DNA of 64,000 bases from Prunus persica. Lineage: Eukaryota > Streptophyta > Magnoliopsida > Rosales > Rosaceae. The notes under the pieces were generated by a model, which searched no databases, was not told the origin of the DNA, and saw only the letters and a program-made list of their open reading frames with translations. The DNA lies in contig NC_034011.1 of NCBI RefSeq assembly GCF_000346465.2, positions 11,589,195-11,653,194 of the forward strand. Reading direction: 5' to 3'. Shown here in pieces: positions 11,214 to 21,964 of this stretch. Positions within the stretch are counted from its first letter, which is position 1; the number at the start of each line of letters is the position of its first letter. Position numbers and translations under genes: made by a program.

Positions 11214-12668
11214 TTGGAGCAGATCCATTCTCTATCTCCTTTGCAACCACACTTGACGTATGCACATGTGTACGCGTCTAATGGAGCCCTAACCCACATG
11301 CCGTTGGGCTTGATGCACACCACTCTACCTAACCCGCACAGTCAGGTGGACCATAACTCATGGGTCGATCAACTCACACAGAAGGTCGACGATCAAAATA
11401 ACCTGATTGGCCTGCTACTTAAGCATATCAACTTGAATCAAGGCCCTAACCTTGGACCCCGTGACGAGGAGAATAGGATGCACCAGCATGTCGGCGAGCA
11501 ATTCGAGAGGTCCCAGGCTACGGTCTGTACTCTGAGCCGTTCGAGGTTAGGTCCAAGGACCAATGTGCACGAGAGGCTAGGCTCACAGTCCAATATCCAC
11601 ACTCGCTTGGGCCTACAAAGAAGTATCTAATCTAGGCTGGAACCACAAGGAGCTCGAGTTCATGAGCAATCGCTTGACAAGGGTAACGATCGATGCCTAC
11701 CAGCCCGCTTGAGGACCAACACACGGCGGCAAATTGTAAAGGAATCCTCACAAGCTTAACCTCCTAATTTGCCCCATAGGCAGGGCAACCAAGGGGATTG
11801 ACCCTTGTAAGCTGAGGAGGAAGTTAGCCAGTCACGCTCGAGACACCGAAGACATCGACCTGAGCGACTAGCCTTACGGGTAGAAGATGTTGATCAACAC
11901 CCACCAGCCTGCTCGAGGACCAACGAGCGGCGGCAAGCTGTAGATGAATCCTCGTAAGCTCAATCCCCTAATTTGCCCCACAGGCAAGGCGACCAAGGGG
12001 ATCGACCTTTGGAAGTTGAGGAAGAAGTTAGCCAGCTGCGCTCAAGGCACTTAGGGTGTCGACCCGAGCCACCAGCTCTACAGGCAGAAGATGTGGAGAA
12101 GCTAGTAAATGACCGACTCCAACTTAAAAGAAGCACGGAGGAGGCCCTGCACAAGGAAATTGATCGAGTCGACTACTCGCCCTTTACCGACAAGGTGGAA
12201 CGAGCTACAACGCCGAAGCGGTTCATAACGTCATCCATCACTCTGTTCAAGGGGGACTCTGACCCTGAGAGCCATTTGAGGCACTTCAAGAGGACCATGA
12301 TCCTGTACAAGGCAGACGACGCCCTGATGTGCAAAGTGTTCGCAATGACTCTGTGAGGAGTAGCTGAAGATTGGTTCCACACTCTACCGTCCGCGTCAAT
12401 AGGCAACTTCAAGGAGTTCGCTTTCATTTTCGCAAAGGAGTATACCTGTTCAACCTGCGCAACAAGCCAAATGATTCTTTTCGAGACTACCTCAGACGGT
12501 TTAAGGCTGAGAAAGTGAGCATCATAGGATGCAGTGACTAAGTTGCATCCTCAGCTTTCAAGAAGGGCTTACCAACTGAACATGAGCTATACCGTGAGCT
12601 GGCCATAACTCCAAGCCAAACCTTGGCAGAAGTCTTCGAGATGGCAAAGCGCTACGCACTTGGCAGAT
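11214..12668 (+). pseudogene. Ty3/gypsy gag fragment, opposite strand to copia
   Basis: Plus-strand reading gives a gypsy gag: an N-terminal part with SWVDQLTQKVDDQNNLIGLL, repeated RLG-containing words, then the retrotransposon gag domain (FKGDSDPESHLRHFKRTM, ALMCKVFAMTL, GVAEDWFHTLPSASIGNF, FRDYLRRFKAEKVSI, AFKKGLPTEHELYRELAI). A TGA interrupts it at 12354-12356, a frameshift follows near 12470, and another stop lies near 12540. No LTR, protease or pol accompanies it, so it is an isolated piece. The right junction with copia lies within about 12660-12690, where both readings overlap. Confidence 0.78.
11698..12093 (+). repeat. Tandem duplication of about 200 bp in the gag fragment
   Basis: The segment starting with accagcccgcttgaggacca near 11698 recurs as accagcctgctcgaggacca near 11902, and both continue through 'aatttgccccataggcagg'-like and 'gaagttagccag' phrases. 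The two units are diverged by substitutions. Confidence 0.7.
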
Positions 12669-12770
12669 CTCAGAAAGTTTTCCATTAGCATGCTCCAATG
12701 GTCGTAATGACCATCGAGCTGAGGGATTGCTGGTTGAACAAAGTTGCTTTATGTCATCATGGCTACTTGC
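12669..12770 (-). pseudogene. Copia gag N-terminal fragment
   Basis: Minus-strand reading gives NFVQPAIPQLDGHYDHWSML and ENFLRS, the conserved start of copia gag, about 70 bases from the primer-binding site. It ends where the gypsy fragment begins. Confidence 0.78.
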
Positions 12771-12823
12771 TATTGCAAGAAATCAAGCTGCTACTTCAAT
12801 CATTATGATCATGCCCCAAGTGG

Positions 12824-12835
12824 GCTCTGATACCA
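12824..12835 (-). other. Copia primer-binding site (initiator Met tRNA)
   Basis: The minus strand reads TGGTATCAGAGC immediately after the 5' LTR, the standard complement of the 3' end of plant initiator methionine tRNA used by copia elements. Confidence 0.88.
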
Positions 12836-12837
12836 CT

Positions 12838-13100
12838 TGTTAATGTATTAAGAACTCTTGACTGATGTGGGAGAATTGTTGTGTATTATTGAATAGAAAC
12901 AATGATTATTATATAACCTTGCAAAGCAAGATAAACCAAAAAGCAACCCACGTTGTAACAAACCTAAACGTGGTAAAAGACTAAGTCAAATAACAAAAGA
13001 ATCCCTCAACAATTTGGATTATTAAGCAAGGTAGCAACAACCTGCTTATCTTATCCTAGAAAATAGAACAACTTAAACAAAACGGCTAGTTCGTTCAATA
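12838..13100 (-). repeat. 5' LTR of the copia element
   Basis: Partner of the 9095-9361 LTR. It begins TGTTAATG on plus and ends TTCAATA, the terminal CA changed to TA. Confidence 0.85.
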
Positions 13101-14201
13101 CTTCTCTATGCCTCAATAAAGAGGACTTCAATATTTTTCTAGTGCGAAAGATAGGAATTAGCAGAAAATAAAAAAACATAAATGAAAATGATAGATATTT
13201 ATATGAAGATTTCATATACCATTAAACCAAAAGCAATACATGAACATTAAATAAAGTTTGAAGATTTCTCTATTCAGACAACTCGAAATAAAGAGCAAAA
13301 GTAAATGACAACAAAAAGTTTGAAGATTACAACAACAAAAAATAGTCACTGCCGCCAGCAGCTAGCAGTCGCCGAGACGACAGCCACCTTGTCGCCTCGG
13401 CCCAACCAGCCTCAGTTGGTCTTGCGGTTGGTCGCACACACACTAGCCGGGACGCAGCTAGGCCCACCCAATTATAGCAAGCCACTAGGCTTGGCCTGCG
13501 ATGCAACCATAGTTAACGAAAAAAATCGAAAAAGGGACACGACAACAATCACTAGCAACCGTCGCTTGCGGTTCGTCACTTCAGCAGCTCCAGGAGCAGT
13601 GTCATGATAACAACCGGCCAACCGAGGTTAGCCGGTCCTAGCCGAGAAAAGCAAAAAAATAATCACGACAACAACCGCCGCCTGTCGCACTATTGGCGTC
13701 GCAACCGATCATGGCAGCAGTTCCACGCGGTCACGATGACAACCATCAGGGCCCACATCAGCTTATCCTCATCGCAAGAAAAAATTGAAGAAAAATAAAA
13801 ACCCAAGTGTGACCTACTTTGGTGTGCACGACAACTCCTCTCCTCGACAAAGAAGTACACTCCTTCAAGATCTCTCCCGCAAGCTAGAAAGTAGAGGAAA
13901 ACAAGTTTGCAGTTTGAAGAGGAGTGAAGAGAAGCCTTGTATTTATAAATGTTGGGCATCCTAGGTCAAGAAGGAATCACAAGTTTATTCCAATTAAGAG
14001 CTGAACTCCAAGAAGAAGTCAACAGCCTACTCCAATTAGGAGCCCAACTCATAAAAGGTGCTCAACTCACAGAAAGAAGCCCAGATACAGTTGGAGAGCT
14101 TGATAAATATTTCTCATCTTCTCCATGCCTCATTAGGGCCATGCAGAAGTTGGGAAGCATTTGTGGAAACACAAATTTTGACGACCATTAAGAAGATGAC
14201 A
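13101..14201. other. No supported gene; GC-rich island in AT-rich DNA
   Basis: The part 13340-13780 is clearly GC-richer than its surroundings and repeats words such as acgacaacaa and gccgcc, giving open frames on both strands without a domain. From 13950 on, phrases around 'caattaagagctgaactcc' repeat in variant form (13994 and 14030). This looks like repeat-derived DNA, probably part of the same LTR-element family as the next entry. Confidence 0.35.
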
Positions 14202-14733
14202 TGTGGAAAAGGGAATATTCCTTAAGTCAAATAATTATCCTAATTAAATCCTATTTAATTTAAGATAGGAATATCTCCCTTAACCAAGGAGTCAATTTCC
14301 AGCAAATCTCTTTAATTAATTCCTATCATCTTTTTGGGGAAGAATAATCCTAATTAAAATAGTGATTATTCTTCAAAGACTAACCTACAAAGAGCTCTAT
14401 AAATACATGGCTACACAACACACTTGAGGTAAGATTCTCAAACCCTGGCAAAACCTCTCTCTCCCTCACGCCACTTTCTCTCTTTCTCCTTCACGGTTAC
14501 GCCCCAAAACACACACGGTTCTAGCCACTCGGCTCTCCCAGTGGGAGGAAACCTCCATCCTTTCCGTTACTTTGTCGCATCTTTCTCAAGATCTAATTAA
14601 TTGACTTAGGCATCGGAGGGCCTTTGGCCAACACCCCCTGGTGTGGTTTATTTACTCTCGTCTTTTTTGCAGGAACTGAGGGGGAGAGAGAACGAATCAA
14701 CGTGTGAATATTCCCCCTGCGAAATTTTACTCA
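14202..14733 (+). repeat. Diverged LTR related to the solo LTR at 10043
   Basis: Starts TGTGGAAAAGGG and shares ordered blocks with 10043-10648: an AT-rich 5' part, CTATAAATACATGGCTACAC, a CT-rich segment, GGCATCGGAGGGCCTTTGGC and the words ACACCCCCTGGTGTGGT. The end is taken at TCAAACA but is uncertain. No internal coding part is linked to it. Confidence 0.5.
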
Positions 14734-15229
14734 AACATTACCTTCCATTAGCTCATTCTTAAAGCATTTAGTAACAAGACACTGATGAAGGCCTTCTAAT
14801 AGGGTAAGCACCTTTGCTACTAGAACTAAACACATATCAATTTGACGAGCCCTTACACAAAAAGGTCTTTGAAAGACACCACACTGGTGCCCCTTCACCT
14901 TTGTTAGGTTTTCTCTTTTTTAAAATATCTTTTTTTAGATATCTTTTTTATTTATTAATTGTTTACATGCTGGAGGTAGGCTCCACTTTGCCACATCACC
15001 TACTTATATTAGTGGGTAAACGGCCCACGTGTATGAAATTACACAAATATCTTTGCCATTTCAGCAATTTTAACAGACTTTTGAATGGAGTTAATGATAA
15101 GGGCAAAGTGAAACGTAAAATATATGTCAAGGTGGCAAGGTGGGTCACTTTAACTTCCGAGGGGCAATGTTAGATTTGACCATATTGTCAAGAGTACTGC
15201 TGTAAATAAGCTTATACATATATATATAT
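14734..15229. other. No supported gene
   Basis: AT-rich spacer with one open frame (14814-15173 +) that has no recognisable domain and ends in low-complexity T-rich sequence. Confidence 0.4.
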
Positions 15230-15600
15230 TCAGTTGAGGGATCCCTCAAATAAACAGAACACATTTGTAGGGCCTACTCACATTGTATTTCAATAATCCA
15301 AACCATCCATCTTTTAGGCATTCCTTTAAAGAAAATCTCTCCAAGAAAAGAAAATTCACTTGAATCTGAATCCATTTGACAACTAAATTAATAGTTGTTA
15401 TTTTAGTGTTTTCTTGAAGCACTATGTTTGTATATTTTTTTGGTCACAATTAGATGCCTTAATGACGTTCAATTTGTCTAATTTTATGTAAAAATAATCT
15501 ATGAATGAAACTAAAAAAACAAACCATTCAAATTGTTGAAATACAATTCGTAACGGGCTCAAAGAGTGTCCCTAAAATAAGAACCTTCAATAATAAAAGG
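15230..15600. mobile_element. Candidate MITE with degraded inverted ends
   Basis: The left end holds a 16-bp palindrome (15234-15249, TTGAGGGATCCCTCAA) and CACATTGTATTTCAATAAT. The right end carries its approximate inverse, ATTGTTGAAATACAATTCGT followed by GGGCTCAAAGAG. A similar left end occurs at 34955-35050, including the palindrome-like AAGAGATCTCTT, which argues for a repeat family. No coding capacity. Confidence 0.45.
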
Positions 15601-16971
15601 GGATGTTTTTGGTTCAATACTTCTGGCCCACAGTTCTCTCTCTCTCCATGTTCGAGTATCATGTGATGAGAGATGCACATGCACAAGGTTTATCTTTTGA
15701 ACGTTGGTCCAACACAAGGATATTGTTGAATGCTCACTCCGAGTTATTTTCCCTCATTCAAACGGAGGGCAAGGGATTTCCTTTTTACAACAAGATCAAC
15801 CAGCGAATATACAAGGCTAAGATTCAGCAATATTTTAGTGCCTTATTCTTTTTAAATGAACTTTTAGTGCCTAATTCTGATTAGTTATTATTAAGATGAA
15901 TTTGATTGTTGATTAGCTGCTCTGTTCTCAAATCCCATTTTTATATTTCAAACAACCACCATTCAAACGTCAATTTATCTATAAAAATAAGGAAGATCAA
16001 GTGAATTAAACCTTATTTGATTAGACAAAGATGATATCAAATTTGCTGTTATGAAGCATAATTTCAAGTCTCTTCATGGGTGAGCATTAGCAAAAAGGGG
16101 GAGTAAACTCTTGCTGCAGGAGAGCTCCTCCTCTAACAACTCTGTATATAATCTACTCAGTGTGGGTAGGCAGGGACATGTGCGCGCGCACACACTGCAT
16201 TTTGACGACTTAGGAAACATTACTATAGGGACACAAGTAAACTTTCACCATGCGTGATTAAATGAGGTGAATTTTCACCATGAGTGATCAAATAAGGTGT
16301 ATTTTCATGCTAATTGCTCAAGTTAAAGTGTTTCTCATTACAAGAGTCCCTCACTACAACCCCTCAAAATATTCAAAAAAGGCCAATGATTTCCAAACAC
16401 ATCACATATCTTGATGCGTTCGTGCCTAATACTACACAAAGCAAGTCGTCATTAGCCTACATTAAAAACTAAACATCTGTGATATCTCTGACGACAAGAT
16501 TTATGCATCTTAGGAAGTTCAAAACATAAAAATAAAACAAAATAGCAGGTTGAACATCAACATCCAAGTTTATCATCAATTTCCTATATTATACAGAATA
16601 AGATTTTGCAAAGACAGACACAAGGGAAAGAACTACGAATGTCATGTCCATGATCAACTCAGTACCTTGGTAAATTGTAGCAAATGCAAGCTCAAATTGA
16701 TTCAGTTAATCAACACTAAACATACTTGATACTAAATACTTAAGGTAATAAATGCACGTATGAAAAGATGGTCACAGTTGAAACAACTAATAAGCAACTT
16801 ACACAGCTTCATCCAACAAAAAACACTTTCGGAAACTTGACATGGGAAAAATTTATACGAACCTCGAATATTTTATGACGAGTAACATCTAAGTGCGACT
16901 TTTATTGCTATCAGAAATCATCAAAAAGCTAAACTCCACAGCAGTGTCAAAGCAAAGAGAATGATAGAACA
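15601..16971. other. No supported gene
   Basis: AT-rich interval. An open frame at 15603-15884 (+) shows no known domain. A short purine/pyrimidine alternation (tgtgcgcgcgcacaca) is near 16183. Directly repeated phrases on 'agtgatcaaa/taaggtg' occur at 16245-16320. The interval holds the 3' flank of the L2 gene. Confidence 0.45.
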
Positions 16972-18092
16972 CTATTTTCTACGCTTGTTGGGACCAGTCT
17001 TATATCCACCCTTTGTAGGCTTGCCCCAAGGTGTTCGAGAACCCTTTCCATGAGAACCACTACTCTTGCTCTTACCCTCGCCTCCACCATGAGGATGATC
17101 TACTGGATTCATTGCCACTCCTCGAACTGTCGGTCTGCGGCCTAACCACCGGTTTTGCCCAGCCTTGTAGAGCTTCTTCGGCTTATTTCCTTCACTGGGG
17201 ACCGTACCAATCGTGGCTCGGCACTTAGAATCAATCCACTTTTCAACACCCGAAGGCAGTCTCACTAGACACCTTGAAGTGGGTTCTTTCAAAATCTTTG
17301 CATAAGTGCCTGGTGCTCGAACTAACTTGCCACCTTGACCTGGGTGCATCTCAATGCTGTGTATTTTGGCTTGAATGTGCATATCGGCAAGCGGCATGCA
17401 CCTTCCAAATTGTGAATTGACATCATAGTGAAACAACTGATTACTTGCCCCACCTACATCTGTGGAAAGTGTAACAATATCAGTAAGATTCATTTTGGCA
17501 GCAACAAGGTCATGAAAATACAGCTTAGTTCAAGAATTCATTTATAATCTCCTCTTGGTCAAATTAACTCAAGTCAGCAGACATATCCACTTTGTAGAAA
17601 AGCAAGCAACAGCAACACTTTCAAATTGGGTGCTCGCATATTCATTCAGGCATAAAAACCATTTTTTGGGTAAGCTTAATACATCAGTAATGGATAAAAG
17701 GATTAGAGTTTTTGCCCCTTCGTATTTCCCCAAAAAAGAAATAGTGAAAATTAAAATCCTCATTTTTACATTTCAGAGCAATCAAACGGCATTTTGGCTT
17801 AAATCTTGTCCTCGTGTTCAAAGCAAAAGCAACATTATATACTGACGAATTTTAACAGCTCCAATCAGCTAATTTAAATTGAGCTGCATATGATTTTTCC
17901 AACTGTACGACAAACAAAAAGAGCACAAGGAGTTGTTTTTCTGGTTAAGGAAGATGTAATGAGGAAATATGACGAAATACCTGTGGAGAGAGTGCGACAG
18001 GCAGTGGTGGTGCTAATGATGGCGCTGAAGTGGCCGCCGAGGAGCCTATTGAACAAGGTCGAAGAAACCGCTCGAGCTCTCCACAGAGCCAT
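16972..18092 (-). CDS. Mitochondrial ribosomal protein uL2, nuclear-encoded C-terminal half
   Basis: Two exons, 18092-17981 and 17459-16972, joined by GT-AG in the codon of Asp38, give 199 residues ending TAG. Residues 1-37 (MALWRARAVSSTLF...) are Arg/Ser/Thr-rich without acids, a mitochondrial presequence. The rest is the C-terminal SH3-like half of L2: HSIEMHPGQGGKLVRAPGTY, the GRRPTVRGVAMNPVDHPHGG run with HGGGEG at 161-166 that reaches the peptidyl transferase centre, and a basic tail. Bacterial L2 has about 273 residues; the N-terminal OB-fold part is absent. Many eudicots have split rpl2, with the 3' half moved to the nucleus, and this gene fits that. A Met in the intron (17493) opens the same frame, but that start lacks the presequence; splicing at CTTTCCACAG restores the phase exactly. 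Head to head with the APEM9-like gene. Confidence 0.88.
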
Positions 18093-18453
18093 TCGATCCG
18101 CTTATTCTAGCCTTTATGAAAATTTTCCGGCGGTTGTATGGGCTGGAGATGGGGTGGTTAGGAGGAGGAGGAGGAGGAGAAGAATTCCCGGCAAAAACTG
18201 TCTGAAATGTGGCCGGACGGCGGCAATTTCTAGCCGGGAAGTGGAAACGTCGTGGCTGTAGAGAGAGAGAGAGAGAGAGAGAGAGGGTCGGGGCCTACGA
18301 GAGGAAAGGAGAGAGAGAAAATGAACGGGTTTTATTTAGAGTTTATTTAAACAACATTGATCAAAATGCCGAAAATACCCTTGGCATGAAAGGGCTTTGT
18401 AGTTACAACACCGATTCCGATTTGTAGACCGTTGGCTTTAGCAAGAATGTGAA
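18093..18453. promoter_or_regulatory. Shared 361-bp divergent promoter region (L2 / APEM9-like)
   Basis: The two start codons face away from each other 361 bp apart. The interval holds an uninterrupted (GA)13 tract at 18260-18286 and a purine-rich continuation to about 18320, elements common in plant core promoters and 5' UTRs. An ATG-TGA start-stop pair at 18447-18452 ends one base before the APEM9-like ATG. Shared regulation is an inference. Confidence 0.5.
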
Positions 18454-21400
18454 ATGAAAATGATGAGTTCCAAAGGCTCCGGCCCTGCTGCAATCTGGGA
18501 AGAAGAAATTGAGCGTTCTGAGAGGTCAATTATGCTTTAATTTCATTACCCATTTCATGCAACTGTATCATCTACCTTTCTGTCTCCAATTTGTTTAGTA
18601 TCTTGTGATTATATCCAGCTACCTTGTTTGCTCATTGTATGAGGAGGCAGCCTCATCAGCCTCCTCCATATTGAAGTGGCTTTCTAAGCATAGTGAAGAC
18701 CTTGAAGCCGGAGACCCTTTTGAATTGTATGACATGTTGGAATCTGCTGGTATGGTGCTTGTCCAATCCTTAAAACAACTTGGAAGGTATGTTTATATAT
18801 TCTTGAAATTGCAGCTTCAATTTTTGTGGGATTTATGTAAATTACTGTGCCTGAGATTTTTATAAATTTCCATGAAAGTTAATGATTTAGTAGGCTTCAT
18901 GTGTGGTTCAAATGTAATGTGTTCTTTGGAATACATACATTCATCCAGCTGTTTTACCCAACTCTAGATTCTGTCATTTTATTTATCATGGATGTGACTT
19001 TATTTGCGTTAATGCAGGACATCAGAAATTCTGAACGAGCTCAAACTATTATTTGCATCTGTTCCTACTATCCCTGTTCAACTTCTTCTCACTGGGTACT
19101 CTTATCTCCGGCTCAAGTTATCCTTGTTCGGATTCTTTGCTTGATAAGTATTTAATATGCCTATTTGGAAGGTTTGTCCATTTCATATTGTTTGATTCAA
19201 AACTCTCAACTATTCATGTCAATTGTCAAATTCTACCTGAGTTAAAATAATCTTCGCTGGACTTAGACTGCCCATGTTTAGGGAAATGTTTAGACTGTCC
19301 AAAAGTGTTTATTGGTTCTTAAAGTCCTTGAAGTCCTAACATGACATATTTTTAATTGAAAAGGAGGCCAACAAAACTTTAAGAAACTAATCTGAAAAGT
19401 TCTCCATTCTTTTACTGAATGAGGTTTCCATTGTTTTCTATTGAATATCGAAGTTAAAAAAATCTAGTAGATTGAAGAGTTCCGTTGGTTGGCTTATGCA
19501 CTCATCCTATAAAAGAACACATAAAAGTGCGAAAGTTAATTGGTTGAAAAGTCTTCTTGTTTTCATGCAGCCTAAAAGATCACCAAATTTGTAGATATCT
19601 GCTAAAATCAGCTTTAAGTTTGAGGGGCACACACAAAAAAAAAAATCCCTTATTCACATTATTGTTGTATTGCTTTCATGCACAAAAGAATATGGTAAAA
19701 GCATCGGTGGAAATTGTGGTTTTCAAAATTTCTGTCTGAATTTGGTTTTCAGGGCATGCTTTTATATATCAGAAGGGCATTCTCATGGTATTCAAGAATT
19801 TCTGGAAGAGTTCCTTAGCAGGTGGAGTTTTGTCAATGAACAATATGTTCTTGTTGGTACAGGAGAAAATGCAGATGATGCAGAAAAATGTGATGGGCCT
19901 TTTCTTTTGGGAGTTGATAAGTATCTAGAAGTTGTTGAGGTCTAAGTTTTGAAACTTCTGGGAACCAATTTGAATGATGTTGACCTTGCATCCTCTTGGG
20001 TCGAGAATGCTAAATTACCCGAGGACAGAAGACAGGTAAGTAATCTATGCTGTATGTTTGATTCTGTCCCATGAGAACAGATTGAAGTGGTAATATTGGT
20101 TAAGTTCACTCTATGTCCATACAAATTTCAACTTTTTTTGTTTTTTGTTTTGTTTTTTCTAAAGACCTTTCTTTGTGAAATTGGATGGAAAAAACATGCT
20201 ATGGGGTTTAGATTATCTTTCTGACGTGTAAGTGAGGTTTACTATATGGTATGGTGCTACAAATAGCAGTCTCATGCTAGCAAAACTCTGTTGTCTACAT
20301 CTGATGTGACTGTGATTCAGAAGATAACAACTCTACAATGTTAGAAGGGCAACTCCTTTTCTGCCTGCTGAAAGGGTCTTTAGACGAAAGTACACAAGAC
20401 ATTTTCTGGTTGAACTTAATGCCTGAAATTGAGCGTGTTTTTATAACAAGTTGAAATCATGTTACATATCCTATTCTTGTTTGATTGTTAAGTAGCGACG
20501 CCGCTGTATGTCACAATACATTCAGTGGTCCAAACCTAAGCTGTCATCGATTTGAATCTCTTAACAAATTTCCTGGTGGTAATCGTATGCAGTAATTGAG
20601 TGACATTTTTTTACAAAGCAAAAAGATCATATGGTTTGAAATTTTTTTGAGAACTGGAAACTGTCCAAATAATGCTGGACCTTTCACTTTTTATATTAGC
20701 CTATTTATGGGAGTTACTATGTTTGTGCCTTTTGCATGGTGAGTAGTACTCCTTATTGACTACAATAATTATGGCTCACTCACTTATTGAAGAAATTTTC
20801 TTCCCATGTGATATGAGACTGTCCTTTAACTTCTTTCTTTTTCTAATTATTGACATAATGCTGAGTTGTTTGACTTTAACTTAGTTTAAAATGGTATATT
20901 CATTTAATTGAATTCGTAAGTTAAAAGAAATCATTTCACTTCAGTTTCTTCCATGTCTTTTCCTAGGTACTTCTGAGAAGATTACACTCACTGCATTCTG
21001 TTAAAGCCACTACCTCATCACAAGGATCCTTCTCATCTTTGCTGGCGGATGAAGCTCATTCAACATGTTTGAAGGAGATAGCTGTGCTGGACAGATATCC
21101 AAAAACCAAATACCCTCCAAATGAAGAGACTGCTAAGAACCCAGCAGTTTTTAATTTATCTAAAAGATTGGAACCATGTGTCTGGTGGTTCCATACCATC
21201 ACTCTGAAATTTGGTAGTGCTCGGGTGGTAATATCTAAAGGAAAGATTGTCCTGGGCTTCTTGATTCTGCTCATATATTATGTTTTCCAGAGAAAACAAG
21301 CTACCTTGAAGAGGTGAGATATTCTCTCTTCATAGTCAACGTGCATGCATTCAATGTCCATGGACGTGATCTCTACTCCATTAACTCATATTCATCATTT

Positions 21401-21964
21401 AAAATAGTTGTCACCTGGAGATGTGAAACACTTGCTTGCATTAAATTAATCAATAGCCTTATTTTGGTAAAATGGACCTGTTGTATGAAATTAATCAATA
21501 GCCTCTTCTGGTAAAATGGATCTGTTGCATGAACTTAATCAACAGCCTTATTGAAACCAATAGGATAATACTGAAAATGTGTTAATACATCTGATTCGTA
21601 GGACCTCTTTGAATTTGATTTCTCCTAAGGACACTTGTTTACTAGATATATATGTTGCATCTTCATCTTTGTTTTTCAGTTTACCTAAATGGAGAATGCA
21701 CTCATAGACTTTACAGCTTTTTTGGTTAAATTATGTTTCATTTAATAATAGGCGCGATAATTTGTGTTTTTTCTTTCCCCTGAGCATTTTACATTAACAC
21801 AGAAATTTTGTAAAATGTATTTCTTTGTCCCAGAATTGTTCAGAGACGAGCTTTGTCAATGAAGAATGCTCTGGGTAGACTTATGGCAGCTTGCATTTTC
21901 ATACCAGGTGAATCCTTTAGCTGCTGTTCAACCTCTCGCAGCTGCAACGAGGGCGGGCCAGTGA
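18454..21964 (+). pseudogene. APEM9: APEM9-like peroxisome biogenesis gene, broken (six exons)
   Basis: Exons 18454-18524, 18619-18786, 19018-19095, 19753-20035, 20967-21313 and 21834-21964 are joined by GT-AG with consistent phases. The product matches APEM9, the plant tail-anchored protein that tethers the PEX1-PEX6 ATPase to the peroxisome membrane (counterpart of PEX26/PEX15): SYLVCSLYEEAASSASSIL near the start, FLEEFLSRW in exon 4, a hydrophobic helix LGFLILLIYYVF in exon 5 and the C-terminal NPLAAVQPLAAATR. Two defects are visible. TAA at 19943-19945 follows LEVVEV, where a continuing frame (VLKLLGTNLNDVDL) shows one codon was altered, leaving 169 residues. In exon 6 one extra G in the GGG at 21873-21875 shifts the frame ahead of the conserved tail. 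Splice sites are intact, so decay is recent, or these are sequence errors. Without the membrane helix the truncated product could not anchor the complex. Confidence 0.8.

Larger units (their letters stand above)
9095..13100 (-). mobile_element. Degenerate, nested Ty1/copia retrotransposon
   Basis: Two direct repeats of about 265 bp (9095-9361 and 12838-13100) flank copia fragments that read on the minus strand, so the right repeat is the 5' LTR. Just inside it is a primer-binding site complementary to initiator Met tRNA, and a purine tract abuts the left LTR. The interior is scrambled: a gag start (12760-12669), a foreign gypsy gag piece (about 10840-12668), part of reverse transcriptase (10830-10649), a solo LTR insertion (10043-10648), and the RT end plus RNase H (10042-9388). 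Stops and frameshifts occur throughout, so it is inactive. No clear 5-bp target duplication was resolved. Confidence 0.85.

Noticed and set aside
13305..13959. Overlapping open frames on both strands in the GC-rich island
   Set aside because: Low-complexity composition (ACA/GCC words) opens several frames at once; no domain.
15603..15884. 93-codon open frame (+)
   Set aside because: No recognisable family; probably chance.
17463..17493. Start of the L2 protein at the Met at 17493 in one continuous frame
   Set aside because: That stretch is the 3' end of the intron. The exon junction at 17459 restores phase with a presequence exon, and the extra residues do not resemble L2.
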